Shown here piece after piece: positions 12,181 through 23,813 of a stretch of DNA of 64,000 bases. Numbering within the stretch: position 1 is the stretch's first letter; every line of letters begins with the position of its first letter. The notes beneath the pieces are model-generated. The model searched no databases and was not told the DNA's origin. It saw only the letters and a list, made by a program, of their open reading frames with translations. The DNA comes from Phaseolus vulgaris (lineage: Eukaryota; Streptophyta; Magnoliopsida; Fabales; Fabaceae). Location: the NCBI RefSeq assembly GCF_000499845.2, contig NC_023755.2, forward strand, positions 4,330,087-4,394,086, written 5' to 3'. Both the position numbers and the translations under genes were made by a program.

Positions 12181-14029
12181 GTTCTTCAAGATGAGTAGCT
12201 CCTTGTCTTTTAAATTTTAGTTCTTCTTTATTTCATATTGTCATTTACTTTCCTTACTTGTCTTGCTGTTTTTTACGTTTTAAATTGTTCTTGGTGTGCT
12301 TATGGAAGATCCAACCGAAGCACAATTGTTCAATTGATCTTGAACAAATTCTGTGCAGCTTGTGATAGGATTCCTTACACCATTGAGTGGCTGTTTTCTT
12401 TTAGGAATTTGAGTCCTTATTGCTTTCTTAATTTTGCTTCATTCTATGCTTTGAGTCTTTATTTTCTGAATCTATAAATGTTGTGTCAAGTCATGTGAGT
12501 CCATATTTGTCAACAATTCTTAGTAGTCCTATTATTGGCTTGATTGTTTCTTGCTTTTGGGTCTCTTTAAATTGTTTGATTCTGCTGTTCTATGATCCTT
12601 TGGTGCATTTTTATTTTTAGTTTGAGTTCATAATTGTGTCTTAGTTCTTACACAATTTCCGTTCTTACAATTCCATTGTGTTAAATTTTGGTTATCTTGC
12701 TGTTTTTTCCAGTTTTCCAGGATTCCCCTGTGTACACCTTCTCTGTTTTGGTTGTTTTAACCCAGAAAAATATTTCCACCCATAGGAAAATTCTGATTTT
12801 CTGGAAAATGCAAGTTTAAAGTGTTATAGAAAAGACAAAAAAAAATGAGGTCAAAAGAAGCAACAGAAAAAAATGATAAATCTTACAAAATCAGAGTGCA
12901 AATCTTGAGCGCTCCAGCTGGCCTAACCGAACACCAATTTTGCAAAATTTATTAAAAAAAAATGGTGCATCCGTTTTGAGTGAATCCAAAGCCAGATTTT
13001 AGATAAGATCCTGAATATCTTGCATAACAAATTTCAGAGCCAAATTCCAAAAATACAGATCAGCATAAATCGGAGAACAAACACGTTTTCTGGCCCACAA
13101 CATTTTCCAGTGGTGCTGTTTTTTTATTTGGTCATCTAATCTAGTGCTTTTCTTTAGGAATTCTTTTGTGTGCCAACCTTTTATTGAGTACCTTTAATTG
13201 TTTGCTTTAATTTCTTGAATCTCTTTCTAAGTTGTCAAATTATAAATCCTTTTGGTGGTACTGTTTTCTTTCAATTAAATTTGTTTCTTGCTTTTGTTCC
13301 TTGACCTCTCTTTTTGGGTGCTGGAATTTAATTTCTCCCTTGGTGCTTATGTGCATGGAATTTGACTTGGTTTAAGGTTTAGCCCTTGTGAATAGGTGCT
13401 GGAAATTGGAGAATTAAAGCCAACATTCTAAGGAGGAGACAAAGCCAAAACCGAAACAAGATTCCTTGAAACAAACACTACAAACACTTAGGAGATCAAC
13501 AATCAAGACAACAAAGAAGTGCACTAACCAAAAGGAGGAACAACAAAGGGAGTTTTCTTATTTTCCTTTGCAACTTGGTTTATTGTTAATTACCTCTTTT
13601 AATTACGTTTTAGACGGTGAGTGTGTCTTCAAGGGCTCAAAGTGTCCAAAAAGCCTCACCTAGGGCCGAATAGTATAACATTCTTGATTAGTAATTGTTA
13701 CTTGTTTGTAATTGCCTTTTCTTTTGCTTAGTTAGTGACGCTTTGCATGGTTATTTTGTTAAGTTTGTGTTAAACCGACTAGCTTTGTTGATTAGTAGCT
13801 TGCATTGTTTTCTTTCATTGAAAATTTGATTTCTCAACTTAATTGTGTTCTAAGTGGTTTACTAAGAGAAAGTTTTGTGTGAAGACATTGAGGGATAGTT
13901 TTTGGCTAAGGCAAAGGCTTGGTATTTAAGTAGTCCTTTGTGACTCACCTCCCTTACCTGGAAAACTACCTTCTTTGACTTTCCTAAGTTTTCTCAAGGT
14001 AAAATACTTGTATACACAAAGCTTTAGCC
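12181..14029 (+). other. Long untranslated leader of the gypsy element
   Basis: About 1.85 kb between the primer-binding site and gag. Short frames at 12238-12477 and 13466-13663 show no domain. No host gene is present. Confidence 0.6.
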
Positions 14030-14491
14030 ATGTCTTCTTCTTCTCATTCTACAAAGTCTATTGGAAGTGAATTAAAATCTTTAAAAACTCTTTTGAAAGA
14101 AGTTTCACAAACTGTGCAATCAATTGCTTATAGACAATTGGAGAGTGAGACTAAACTTAATGTTTTGACTAAAGCAAAGGATGAGAAGTCTCACATTCTA
14201 AAAAAATTACCTTCTCATGCATATATCTCTAAAGATCATGATTCTTTTGGGGAGGGAAGCATTAGAGTAAATGATTATTATCAAGCACCCCCTAGAAGAC
14301 ATAGAAGAGATAGAAAAGAACAAGAAAACCCAAGAGGGGTTAGGGTAGACCAACCCCATTTCCATGGAAAAGAAAATATAGAAGCATGCGTAGATTGGGA
14401 AATGAGGGTAGAAAAATTGTTTGCTTCCCATAAAGAAAGAAAGGAAAGAAAACACACAAAAGAAGAGAGGGGAAGTCGAAAGGGAAGCTAA
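14030..14491 (+). pseudogene. gag N-terminal part of the gypsy element
   Basis: A 153-codon frame starting ATGTCTTCTTCT. The N-terminal half has a coiled-coil-like stretch (KSLKTLLKEVSQTVQSIA). Residues ~100-135 carry the start of the retrotransposon gag domain: DQPHFHGKENIEACVDWEMR, then VEKLFASHK. In intact relatives this continues through the capsid and a zinc knuckle. Here it runs into Lys/Glu-rich low-complexity sequence and stops. The next frame overlaps it by 71 bases. Confidence 0.75.
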
Positions 14492-15941
14492 AGAAAAAGA
14501 AGAAAAAGAAAAGCATGAGAAGACCCTTGAAGAACAAAAGGCGTGGGAGAAGAGTGTTCCTTCCCACAAGGTCATTCAACAAGACCAAAGATTTAAAAAT
14601 ACCTTTGAAAATATGTGTCTTGCTGAACAACCTCAAAGCCTTACCTTTTGTAAAGGAACACTTGCAAGCCTAAGTGAAAAAGAAGAGTCTTTAAAAGAAG
14701 CTTGCATAGATAAAAATGAAATAGATTATTTCTCATATGTGCTAGGATATCACCAAGTGAATGTCAAGTTTTTTATAAGCATCTACAAAAACAATTTTTT
14801 ATGTGAAGTAGTGCCTAAAGAAACTTGTCATGTCTTATTGAGACAACCATTGCAAAGTGTACAAATCCTTATAAACAACGGTTGTCACAACGAGACTATC
14901 CTTACACATAAGAGAAAAAGTCTTCATGAAGGAGAACTCATGGGACAAATTAGAGTTGATAAAACTCTAGAGCTTTTAAAAGGAAAACTTTTGTCCCCCA
15001 TGAGAAAAGAAGTTCAAAGACATTACCTTAGGTACAATTCTTGTTTTCAAAATACGCCCAAGGCAATGTCTCATAAACTCTATACTCCTTCACCTTTTGC
15101 AAATGATCCTTGGAAAGATATAAATTTCCTATTAAAACTCCCTAGGACAACAAAAGGTTGTGATTCAATCTTCATGGTTATGGATAAACTCTTCTCTAGA
15201 GAAGTGATACATCTTCATGGTTTATCTTCAAGCATAGTGTTGAATAGAGTTCCAAATTTCGCAAACCATGATTTGAGGATTTCCTTTGGAAAACTTGCAA
15301 CTAAATTGCACACTTTAAATTCTTATCATCCTCAAACGCATGGTCAAAATATATTTGAAAATTTAGCTCTTTCTACTATGCCTAGAATAATCATGAAGTG
15401 CACACACAACTCTAGAGGTGAGCAAACATACCATAAAGTAGTTCACAAAACTACTTATATTTCTACTTTTAAAGTTATGTGTGGGTTCAATCATCTTTCT
15501 CCTTTTAAGTTGTTACCATCTTCTATAGGATTTATGCCTAAAGAGAAAGTAACCACAAATGAACCTTTTAAAATACATAAGATGATTAGAGACCACACAC
15601 AACCATTAAAAGAGAAACTTTGTCCAAGGTTGCCAAAACCAAAAGAAAAGCAAAAATGGCAACCTAGTAAAATTAATTTGCAAACTAACACCTATGCCTT
15701 ATTTGATTATTTCTATAGGTGGACGTTTGATCCAGGAGGACAAGCTTTGGCGAAGCAAAAGGTTGCTATCCGAGATCAAGTCTGTAGATCTGAGGATAAA
15801 TCTTTTCCCGAAGGAGGAGATGATGGACACCATCCAGCCACAACCATCCCCCTAGTTGAAGAAAAAGCTTTGGATTTGAGGAGAAATCCTTTTCAAGAGG
15901 GAGGGGATGATGGAGGAGGGCTCAAGCTCACCACACGATGA
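14421..15941 (+). pseudogene. Deleted gypsy polyprotein: protease trace fused to integrase
   Basis: A 506-codon open frame, but the product is a deletion fusion. VVPKETCHVLLRQP corresponds to the protease region (family VVPMEATHILLGRPW). A few dozen residues later it is already in the integrase zinc-finger region (DKTLELLKGKLL...MRKEVQRHYLRYNSC) and then the integrase core (PWKDINFLLKLPRTTKG, SYHPQTHGQN, VCGFNHLSPFKLLP). The whole reverse transcriptase and RNase H are gone. Core acidic residues are also changed: the family's DRFSK reads DKLFS and YHPQTDGQ reads YHPQTHGQ. The last ~12 codons run into the 3' LTR. It is not functional by itself. Confidence 0.8.
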
Positions 15942-16656
15942 AAGCCAAGCCTCCAAGACTAGACGGTCTAGCCTATGATGAGGAGCGTCTAGACTCAAAA
16001 AGGAGCATCTAGCCCATGAAGAGGAGCGTCTAGGCCATGATGAGGAGCAGCTACATAAGGAGCGTCTAGGCCATGATGAGGATTCCTTCTAGACCGTCTA
16101 GCTTCACATACACATGGGTCAAAGCTACGGTTTTGGGAAGAGAAGACCTTTGTAATTGTTACATAAAGGCCCATTAGGGGTGCTTAGTAATTAGAGTAGT
16201 GTAGAAAGCATATTTGTGTGAACATTCTAGAAAGACCATGGAGGGGGGGGTGAGCATAAAAACTAGACACACCCCTCCCCATGTGCTCATTTGTGCACCC
16301 ATGTGCCATGTGCACCCATGTGCTTCACATTTACATTTCATTTGGCTAGCATTAGGGTTGCATTATGGTCCTCCTTAGCCTATAAAAGGAGGAGCCTACA
16401 CCTTGTATTTTCAAGTTTAATTGAGTAAGGTTATGCTGCCATTTTTGTGCACAAGCTTTACTTCTCCTAGAAATCTAGGCTCTAAACTTCAATCCTTTCA
16501 CCTTCTCCCTTGAGCTGGCCGAACCACTCAAACACCATACTCATCATGCACCTACAAGGCCAACACAACTCCTAGGAGGGTCTTGATCATCTCACCCATT
16601 GCTTCCGCACCTTATTTTCTACTTTGATTCAAGAAGAACACATGAAAATGCCATCA
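15908..16656 (+). repeat. 3' LTR of the gypsy element
   Basis: Begins TGATGGAGG right after a purine tract and ends GCCATCA. It differs from the 5' LTR at only a handful of bases (for example GGCTC for GGCCC), so the insertion is fairly recent. Confidence 0.85.
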
Positions 16657-17479
16657 TAATAAGGCAGCTATTTAGCCGCATTCGTAAATTTGATTTATAA
16701 ATGAGACTATTTACCCTAGCCGCATCTATAAATTGCATTTATGAATGGTGCTTAGAGTTTCTTTTTTTTTTCGCTGTTGTTTGAGTTTCTAATCAAAGTT
16801 CTCAACTTCGAACTTTTCCGAAGAAAATCATTATTTTAGCATTTCTTTTTATCTTTTGGTGCATCCATATCATACCTCTTCACATTCTTAGTATTTCATC
16901 TGAATCTGACATGTTTTGAATAAAAAAAAACAATACAAATAATGGATTGATATTGGAAGGCCTGATAACCAAGAACATAAATAAAAGTTCAAAAAATGTA
17001 AATAAAAATTTCTCAATGAAACACAAGTACACTACGGAGCAGAGCGGCAACAACGACAAGGAAGACACAGTAGAAAGCAAACAAAAATCTTCCCAATGAA
17101 ACAGTGACCTTAACAATGACATAAGAGAAACAGAAAACATACAAAAATCAATGGTGAAGAAGAAGAGAAAAAGACAATGCTTACCAATGGCACGAAAACA
17201 AGACAATTGAAAGAAGAGATGAAGAAAAGAGGAAACACAATTAATGGAGGAAACACAAAAAAGAAACGAAGCGCGAGAGAAAGAAGAGTATGAAAACGTA
17301 AGTGGTGCCCTTCTGAATGAATTAGGGTAAAAAAGGTTTTAAGAAGACAGTTATTACAAATAGCCGCCTTCTTAAATCAAGTTAATTTAAAAAATGTCAC
17401 CGTGTTTTGAAAGACCGCGTCTAACCATAAAAACGCATTAAATAATAGATCGTTGTTTTAAACTGTTGTACTACTGTAA

Positions 17480-18239
17480 TTAGCTACCAAAATTTTTAAC
17501 TATCAAATGATTATATGAAAATTACACCTAACTTATGAATCATTATCATACATGTTCACCATTTAGATAATAGGTATTAAAAGAGAACTTCTAAGACAAA
17601 TATTGAAGGAGAACATCCATAAGTATAAAAAAAGTAAGATGTTGATCTTGGGAGATCAATCTAATCTAATCCTTGTAAGAATAATTAATACAAAATACCA
17701 GTTATGGTTAAAGTCTTATAAGTAGAGAGAGAAAAAATTCAGATTAGGATTAAAAAGAAAGTTAACACCGTGGAGATTGTCTAATTTTCATATACATACA
17801 CACAATATGTTTTCATCATAGGAGTTTTTATAGAGAGGAACTAACGCGGTTTAATCAATTTAGTTTGTAAGAAAAACAAAGAAAATTTAATTAAAGTAAA
17901 TTCAGTAAATGAACTTATTAAACTATTAAAACCCCCGAAGTTATCATAAGGCCGTCATAATAAAAGAAAAATACAGAATTAAATCTTTAATTTCTTACAT
18001 TCAATTTTTTGTTACTAAAACTTATCAATCATCGATCAAGAATCAGTTGAAAATATTTTAACTAATTAAACTTATTTTATTTCTTTTTCTACATCAACTT
18101 GTTCTGTGGTTAAAAAGTTCGTCTAACAACACATGTAGTAGTTATGTATTCACAATTAAAAAAATGCACCATCGAGATTCTCCTTTTGTATGCGAAGATC
18201 TAAGTGGACCCTTATTTGTCTTAATTTATTGAATGATGA
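17480..18239. other. Intergenic DNA
   Basis: AT-rich. The first ~60 bases may be the far part of the split MITE. No gene is seen. Confidence 0.5.
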
Positions 18240-18662
18240 AATAGAATTAGTAGTTTCTTTGATGTTTCGCAATCGATGAAATATTTGTCTTAATTACTGT
18301 GAAAAAATTAAGTTTAGGGATATTTATATTTTTTGTGAAAGGAATGTGTGGGGTGATAAGTTGGTTAATTTAAAATTTATTCATAAAGAATTATTTCATT
18401 GGTATAATAGGTTTCTATTTAGTCTGTTCTTAAAATTTTTTATTAATAGGTATAGTCTATTTATAGGTATAGTCTATTTATGTATTGTTTTGTTAACATA
18501 TGAGTTTTGGTTTAGTTTTCCCATATTTTTGTATTTTTTTTTTAATATCATTTTTATGTGATGACAAATGATTGTTACTTGAGGTGTCAGCCTAGCTGAG
18601 ATGTTAAGTAACATAGTGATGCCTAACATGAAAATTTTTTAAAAAAAAAAAGAAAAAAAAAC
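18240..18662 (+). mobile_element. 5'-truncated LINE 3' end with poly(A)
   Basis: Matches the 3' end of the minus-strand LINE at 47487-48950: TTTGATGTTTCGCAATCGAT, GATAAGTTGGTTAATTTA and ATTTCATTGGTATAATAG all have close counterparts there, as does the 3' tail GTGATGCCTAACA. It ends in an A-rich tail at 18641-18661. It covers only the last part of the RNase H region and the 3' UTR, so the frame at 18346-18561 is not a gene. Confidence 0.75.
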
Positions 18663-19639
18663 AAAGTTTAGAAAATGGTGGTGGATATGCATGAGATGAT
18701 GAGAAGAATTACTTAAACCCTAAGAGTCTGCATGAATGTGTATGATTATCTGTTTTAGGGTGGAATCGCCCTTCGGCGTGTCTTGGAAAAGGTACATGGT
18801 TCATTGATTCCAACAAGAAAACCCTATTGTGGTGGCACATGCAGGGTATCCTTTAATAATAGGGGAAAGTTGACCCAATAATAAGACCTGCAGTGATTAG
18901 CATGGGTATGTGTGAGTAGATTGAGATTAAGAAGAGATATATTATTATAATAAGTAGTGGATTGCTTTGAGAAGTGTTTATCTATGTGGAACCCACTCTC
19001 TTTGGAGCAACTCTCTTGTCTTTGTGTCAAGGAAGTTCAAGAAACAATGGTTCATTTTCATGTATATGAAAGAATACTGGTGGCTTTCAAAATTTAGCTG
19101 CAAAAGTCATTGCTACTAGTAACCACCCTTTCCAACTCCCTATGAAGACAATTTCTATTACCTCACTATACTTCATTCATTGCAACTAATTAATCAAAGG
19201 AAACAGTGTCAATATATTGTATTGACAGTGATGCTCATGACAAATCTTCCCTATAAGTTGAACCCAAAACCTAAATTTAGATATAATTATCAAGTTTTTT
19301 TACTATTTTTAATTAAATTCTGCTTTCTTTCTCTTTATTTTTATCAAATCAATTACATTATATGATTTTAAAAATATTTTTGTATATTTTTTCATATATT
19401 TCTACCGTCTCAAAAAATATATTCAATATATTTAATTTATTTTTTCTACTTTTATTTCTCTCTAAACAGAACATAGTCTTTTTAACAATTAAACATATAT
19501 ATAAGAAAGTTATATATGTTAAACACATATGTAATATGTTATATATTATATATAGGTGAAATTTTCATTTTGATAAAATATATGATACTTACTTTAAAAT
19601 GGGTATATGAATTTACGGAGAGAATAAACCAATTTTACC
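18663..19639. other. Intergenic DNA
   Basis: No recognised gene. Short frames are AT-rich and lack domain features. A less AT-rich patch at 18755-18860 has no identified origin. Confidence 0.45.
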
Positions 19640-20015
19640 TACTTTTGACTGATTCGATTCGACTTAGATCTAGATCGAATCAATTTGATTTAGGTATTGG
19701 TATTTAACCTACTTAACTTGATTTAGACAGTTTGGACTAACTCGACTCCACTTGAATTGATAGATGTTGACCTGAGTCATGACTTAGCTTAACTTGTGAC
19801 CATGCCCACTTAATTTGATCTGGGTCTAGTTGACTTAACTCGATGTGTGTCCAAACCGAATCAACTTGACATGAGCATGACTTGACTTGGGTCTTGACTC
19901 AATCAACTCGACCTTCTCTTAGGTCGATTCAACTCGATCTTCCGAGCTTACTCGACTTTACTTGAGCTCAACCAGTGTTACCTTACTTGGATCTGACTCA
20001 ACCTACCATTTCATA
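19640..20015. repeat. Degenerate short-period repeat rich in GACTTGA/AACTCGA
   Basis: About 375 bp built from loosely repeated words such as AACTCGAC, GACTTGAC, CTTAGGTCGATTCAACTCG and TTGACTTAACTCGA. The period is about 10-20 bases and irregular. Base composition differs sharply from the AT-rich flanks. No coding frame is conserved through it. Confidence 0.6.
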
Positions 20016-20267
20016 ACTTGAAACGATCAAGACACCTTGATTTTGATTTTTAAAATTCAAAAAATTATCCAATATATCCAATCAAAATCTAGTTAAATGG
20101 TTGTAATTAAAACTCAAAAATATGAATTTGGATTTGAGATAAATTCATTTTTAGATTTAAAATAATATATAATATGTATTATATTTGACAATTTAATTTT
20201 TTTTGCCAATCCTTAAATAATTAATTACCTACAAATTCAAAATCATAGGTAATTACATACGTATTAA

Positions 20268-20330
20268 TCTTATTATTATTAATCTTATTATTATTATTAT
20301 ATTATTATTATTCTTATTATTAATTTTACT
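20268..20330. repeat. TTA/ATT microsatellite
   Basis: An imperfect trinucleotide run of TTATTA with AATC and TTCTT interruptions. Confidence 0.85.
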
Positions 20331-20690
20331 GTTAGGATTTTGTTGTCATAGAGATTTAACTCAAATCCCTAACACATATAACATTTAACCACTTATTGTC
20401 CCATATATGATAGTTTTATGCAATTCAGTCCATTCAAATTGAAACTTTCCTTTGCTTATTCGATATTGTAACTGTCATGCATTCTTCCTAAGAAGCTCCT
20501 TCCTCTGTCTTCACATAGAGCTTCATACCCTTTCAATAAGAGATCGTATGATTTATCGTTATTCTTTTTCACCCCTTTTCTTTCTTCCTTACATTCTTCA
20601 TCTATGCCTTGCATTATCCTCCTCTCTCCTATACTTTCATAAATTTACGTAAATTTTCATGTTACCAATCCGTATCACATTTAACTATTT

Positions 20691-22910
20691 ATGCCTCTTA
20701 TTCCCAAAGGGTGCAATGCCTCTTTTATCGCCCTTATTCCTAAAGTTGGAGATCCAGTCCTGGTTGAGCAGTATCGCCCTATCTCTTTAGTTGGGGCCAT
20801 GTACAAAGTTCTCTCCAAGGTCCTAGCAGGAAGAATGAAGAATGTACTTTCTTCTTTTATTGATGAAAGCCAGTCGGCTTTTATTAAGAACAGAGGGATA
20901 CTTGAAAGTGTGCTTATGGCTAATGAAGTTGTGGAGGATCTCAGGAGGAGTGGGAGAAGTGGGTTGTGTCTGAAGGTGGACTTTGAAAAGGCGTACGATT
21001 CGGTTAGCTGGGGTTTCTTATACGACATGCTTCATAGGTTAGGGTTCCATAGTAAGTGGATTGGATGGATCAGAGGATGTATGGAAAGTGCAACAGTCTC
21101 TGTTATGGTTAATGGGAGTCCTACAGAGGAATTCAAACCCTCGAGAGGGTTGAGGCAGGGCGACCCTCTCGCGCCACTCCTCTTTACAGTGGTAGCAGAA
21201 GGGTTGGCTGGCATAGTAAGGCAAGCGGAAAAGGCCAGACTTTTTTCTGGTCTTAAGATTGGGAGAAAGGAGGTTGTTCTGAGTATTCTCCAGTATGCAG
21301 ATGACACTGTTTTTTTCTGTGAGGACTCTTACATCAACGTGGTGACACTGAAATCCATCCTCAGGGGTTATGAGCTCGCTTCAGGGTTGAAGATCAATTT
21401 TCATAAATCAAAACTTACAGGTATTAATGTCCAAAGAAGAAATCTTGATTGCTACTCTAAGACTTTGAATTGTGTTCAAACGGGGTTCCCGTTCAAATAT
21501 CTGGGTCTTGAAGTGGGAGGTAATCCGAGAAAGAAGAAGTTTTGGGAGCCTGTGATAAATAAACTTAAAGCAAGGCTCAACGTTTGGAAAGGAAGATTCT
21601 TATCTATGGCAGGGAGAATATGCCTCATTAAATCTACCCTTACCTCTGTTCCGCTGTACTATTTGTCTCTTTTCAGAGCACCGGTCACGGTTTGTAGAAG
21701 CATCACCAGAATACAAAGGAGGTTCTTATGGGGGTGGGGGAAGGAGAAGGAGACGATATCATGGGTAAGCTGGAAAAAGATATGTAAGCCAAAAGAGGAG
21801 GGTGGTCTGGGGTTGAGAGATGTGCATAATTTCAATCTTGCACTGCTGGCTAAATGGAGATGGCGACTCCTAGTGGAAGAAAAAGTCAGGTGGAAGGATC
21901 TGTTGGTCTCGAAGTATGGGTCAAGTTCTAATTCTTCACAGTCACCAATGAAACTCCAGTCATGGTGGTGGAGAGACCTGTTCAAAGACTGCGGGGAGGA
22001 CAACGAAGATGATTGGTTCAACAAAGAGATCGGTTGGAAGTTAGGATGTGGGGACAAAGTAAAGTTTTGGGAAGACATTTGGATTGGGAACTCTAACCTC
22101 AAAACGATGTACCCAAGGCTTTTTTCATTGTCTTTAAATCAGGGGCAAGAGGTGGAGGAGGTAGGAGTGTGGACTGGAACGGAATGGCAGTGGTGTCTAA
22201 GGTGGAGGCGTCATAGATTTGTGTGGGAATCTGAACTGGAAGCAGAAATGATGAGGCATTTTTCGTCAATTAAGCTGAGTAGAGATCAAAAGGACGTCCA
22301 TGTGTGGGGGAATGATGCAGGAGAGGGGTTCTCTGTGAATTCTGCTTATGATTGCCTTATAAAACAAGGTAGAGGCCCACACTCCGAGATATTCATAAAC
22401 CTATGGAAGGCTAAAGCTTTCCCTAGTTTGGTGACTACAGCGTGGAGGATCCTGACGAACAGTGTACCTACAAGAGAATGTCTAAGTAGGAGAGGGGTGA
22501 TGTTAAATAATGATCTATGTGCTCTGTGCCAGATCAAAGCTGAATCATGTCAGCATCTTTTTTTGGAGTGTAGTCACGCGATGAGTGTTTGGTTCATGTG
22601 CCTTAGATGGGTTGGTATTTTGTTTGTTCAACATAATGACATAAAGACCCACTTTGAGAATTTCCATCTGCTGCAGATTAGTAATAAACAAAATATGATT
22701 TGGAAAGGGATTTGGACAGCAGTGGTTAGATGCATATGGGACCAAAGGAATACAGTGGTGTTTAAGCAAGGGGTTGTGGATGTGGAGGAGATTTTTCAAA
22801 AGGTACAGTTAAAATCCTGGTTATGGGTGAAGCACCATTCTTCTTCCTTCACTTATTCCTTAGTGGACTGGATTCTGAATCCAATCCCTTGTATAAAAAG
22901 CATTAAGTAA
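20691..22910 (+). CDS. LINE reverse transcriptase, N-terminally truncated
   Basis: A 739-codon frame. The RT domain begins at once with FIALIPKVGDP and YRPISLVG (residues ~12-34), then SAFIKNRGI (~62-70), the catalytic block KVDFEKAYD with Asp97, GLRQGDPLAPLLF (~153-165) and QYADD with Asp204 and Asp205. The C-terminal part has a zf-RVT region (residues ~570-635): WKAKAFP, then CALCQ...HLFLEC, the Cys and His pattern typical of plant L1 elements. Plant L1 ORF2 normally has an apurinic-type endonuclease before the RT; it is missing here. The ATG is the first base after the target duplication, so it is a chance start within the old ORF2. No stop interrupts the rest, which indicates a young copy. 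It acted in reverse transcription of its own RNA; this copy lacks the endonuclease needed for independent insertion. Confidence 0.85.
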   Translation: MPLIPKGCNASFIALIPKVGDPVLVEQYRPISLVGAMYKVLSKVLAGRMKNVLSSFIDESQSAFIKNRGILESVLMANEVVEDLRRSGRSGLCLKVDFEKAYDSVSWGFLYDMLHRLGFHSKWIGWIRGCMESATVSVMVNGSPTEEFKPSRGLRQGDPLAPLLFTVVAEGLAGIVRQAEKARLFSGLKIGRKEVVLSILQYADDTVFFCEDSYINVVTLKSILRGYELASGLKINFHKSKLTGINVQRRNLDCYSKTLNCVQTGFPFKYLGLEVGGNPRKKKFWEPVINKLKARLNVWKGRFLSMAGRICLIKSTLTSVPLYYLSLFRAPVTVCRSITRIQRRFLWGWGKEKETISWVSWKKICKPKEEGGLGLRDVHNFNLALLAKWRWRLLVEEKVRWKDLLVSKYGSSSNSSQSPMKLQSWWWRDLFKDCGEDNEDDWFNKEIGWKLGCGDKVKFWEDIWIGNSNLKTMYPRLFSLSLNQGQEVEEVGVWTGTEWQWCLRWRRHRFVWESELEAEMMRHFSSIKLSRDQKDVHVWGNDAGEGFSVNSAYDCLIKQGRGPHSEIFINLWKAKAFPSLVTTAWRILTNSVPTRECLSRRGVMLNNDLCALCQIKAESCQHLFLECSHAMSVWFMCLRWVGILFVQHNDIKTHFENFHLLQISNKQNMIWKGIWTAVVRCIWDQRNTVVFKQGVVDVEEIFQKVQLKSWLWVKHHSSSFTYSLVDWILNPIPCIKSIK

Positions 22911-23649
22911 TTGGGGCTGGTAGGTTTTGTCTTAGCTGGGAACGTTGGGCCTGTTTTAACCTTTGTGGGGCACGAGTGCGGTTTGAAAACGTGATGTTAT
23001 GTGCTGGAGGATGCTCAAATAGGTGGGGATGGAAGGGCTATAAAGGTATGATTTATAGTTTATGGAATCTGTGTTAGTTGGGGAACAGGTGCAGTCAGCA
23101 GGTCGAAGTGATTGGGGAGCTTTAGAGGTTTCCCTAGATTTATGCAGAAGGGTGGGTCGGCCATAAGTTAGTGGCATAGGACCAGTAAGAGGAGATGAAG
23201 GTATGGATAGGGCTGTTTTTTTTGGGGGTTACTGGGGCTGCATAGGCCTTTAAAGGGACACGAAGTCACTGGACCTAGGATGTAACAGGTGGGATGCTGC
23301 TCAACGTGTGGAATGGTTAGGAATGGAGAGGTAATTATAGAACAACTGGGATTTTTTGTTTTTGATCGACAGGGAGGAGCACCAACCGTGAAGAATCAAA
23401 ACTGGAGAAGTTCTGGAAAATGCTGCTGCTGGTGCACATATAAAGAAGAGCAGGAACTTTATATGTTTTCTTTCTTTTCTTTGTCTTAGGAACAAATCTT
23501 AAGTCTTTGGTTGTGTAACTGAAAGCTTCCCCTTGCTTTTAGTTCTCCGGTCTGAATTGGAGTTTGTTTTGAGATTTGTATACGGGTTTGGGACACCCCT
23601 TAAGTGTCTCGCTTTTATTTATTAATTCATTGCTGATAAAAAAAAAAAA
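20691..23649 (+). mobile_element. 5'-truncated L1-type LINE with target duplication
   Basis: The insert starts directly after AACTATTT (20683-20690). Its poly(A) tail at 23637-23650 is followed by the same AACTATTT (23650-23657). It carries the reverse transcriptase frame and a ~740-bp 3' UTR ending TTCATTGCTGAT before the tail. The 5' half (ORF1 and endonuclease) is absent, as usual for incomplete target-primed reverse transcription. Confidence 0.9.
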
Positions 23650-23813
23650 AACTATTTTTCCAACCCCTTCCAGTTACAATCATTTATAAATTTCACAAAG
23701 CCAATTTTTTCTTCTTATTTTTTTCCTAATATTAAAATATTTTCCACAAATCAAATATCAAATGGGGAAATGGGAAAAAAAGAAAGAAGTTGTCACCATG
23801 GAAGTACAAGTAT

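Larger units (their letters stand above)
11414..16656 (+). mobile_element. Ty3/gypsy LTR retrotransposon lacking reverse transcriptase
   Basis: Full-length in outline. It has a 748-bp 5' LTR, a primer-binding site for initiator tRNA-Met, gag, a fused protease-integrase frame, a polypurine tract (AGAGGGAGGGGA just before 15908) and a 749-bp 3' LTR. LTRs start TGATGGAGG and end GCCATCA. No matching 5-bp target duplication is seen (AGAGA-TGA at the left, TAATA at the right), so ends may have been altered after insertion. It sits inside the CACTA element. Confidence 0.85.
11312..17476. mobile_element. Non-autonomous CACTA (En/Spm-type) element carrying a nested gypsy insertion
   Basis: The left end is CACTGGTGCAGAAAAGC. 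The right end read in reverse is CAGTAGTACAACAG and continues into AAAACAACGA, which matches AAAACAACGA of the left end. Both sides have the 3-bp duplication TAA (11309-11311 and 17477-17479), the usual CACTA target size. Subterminal TAGCCGCATT-like words repeat near both ends (11370, 16670, 16715 and 17360). No transposase is visible in the ~900 bp that belong to this element. Confidence 0.6.

Noticed and set aside
14207..14636. Two minus-strand frames of 98-122 codons
   Set aside because: Shadows of the plus-strand gypsy gag with low-complexity Phe/Ser/Leu composition.
18755..18860. Less AT-rich patch with phrases like PSACLGKGTWFIDSN
   Set aside because: Could be an exon relic, but the frame is short, stops follow and no family is recognised.
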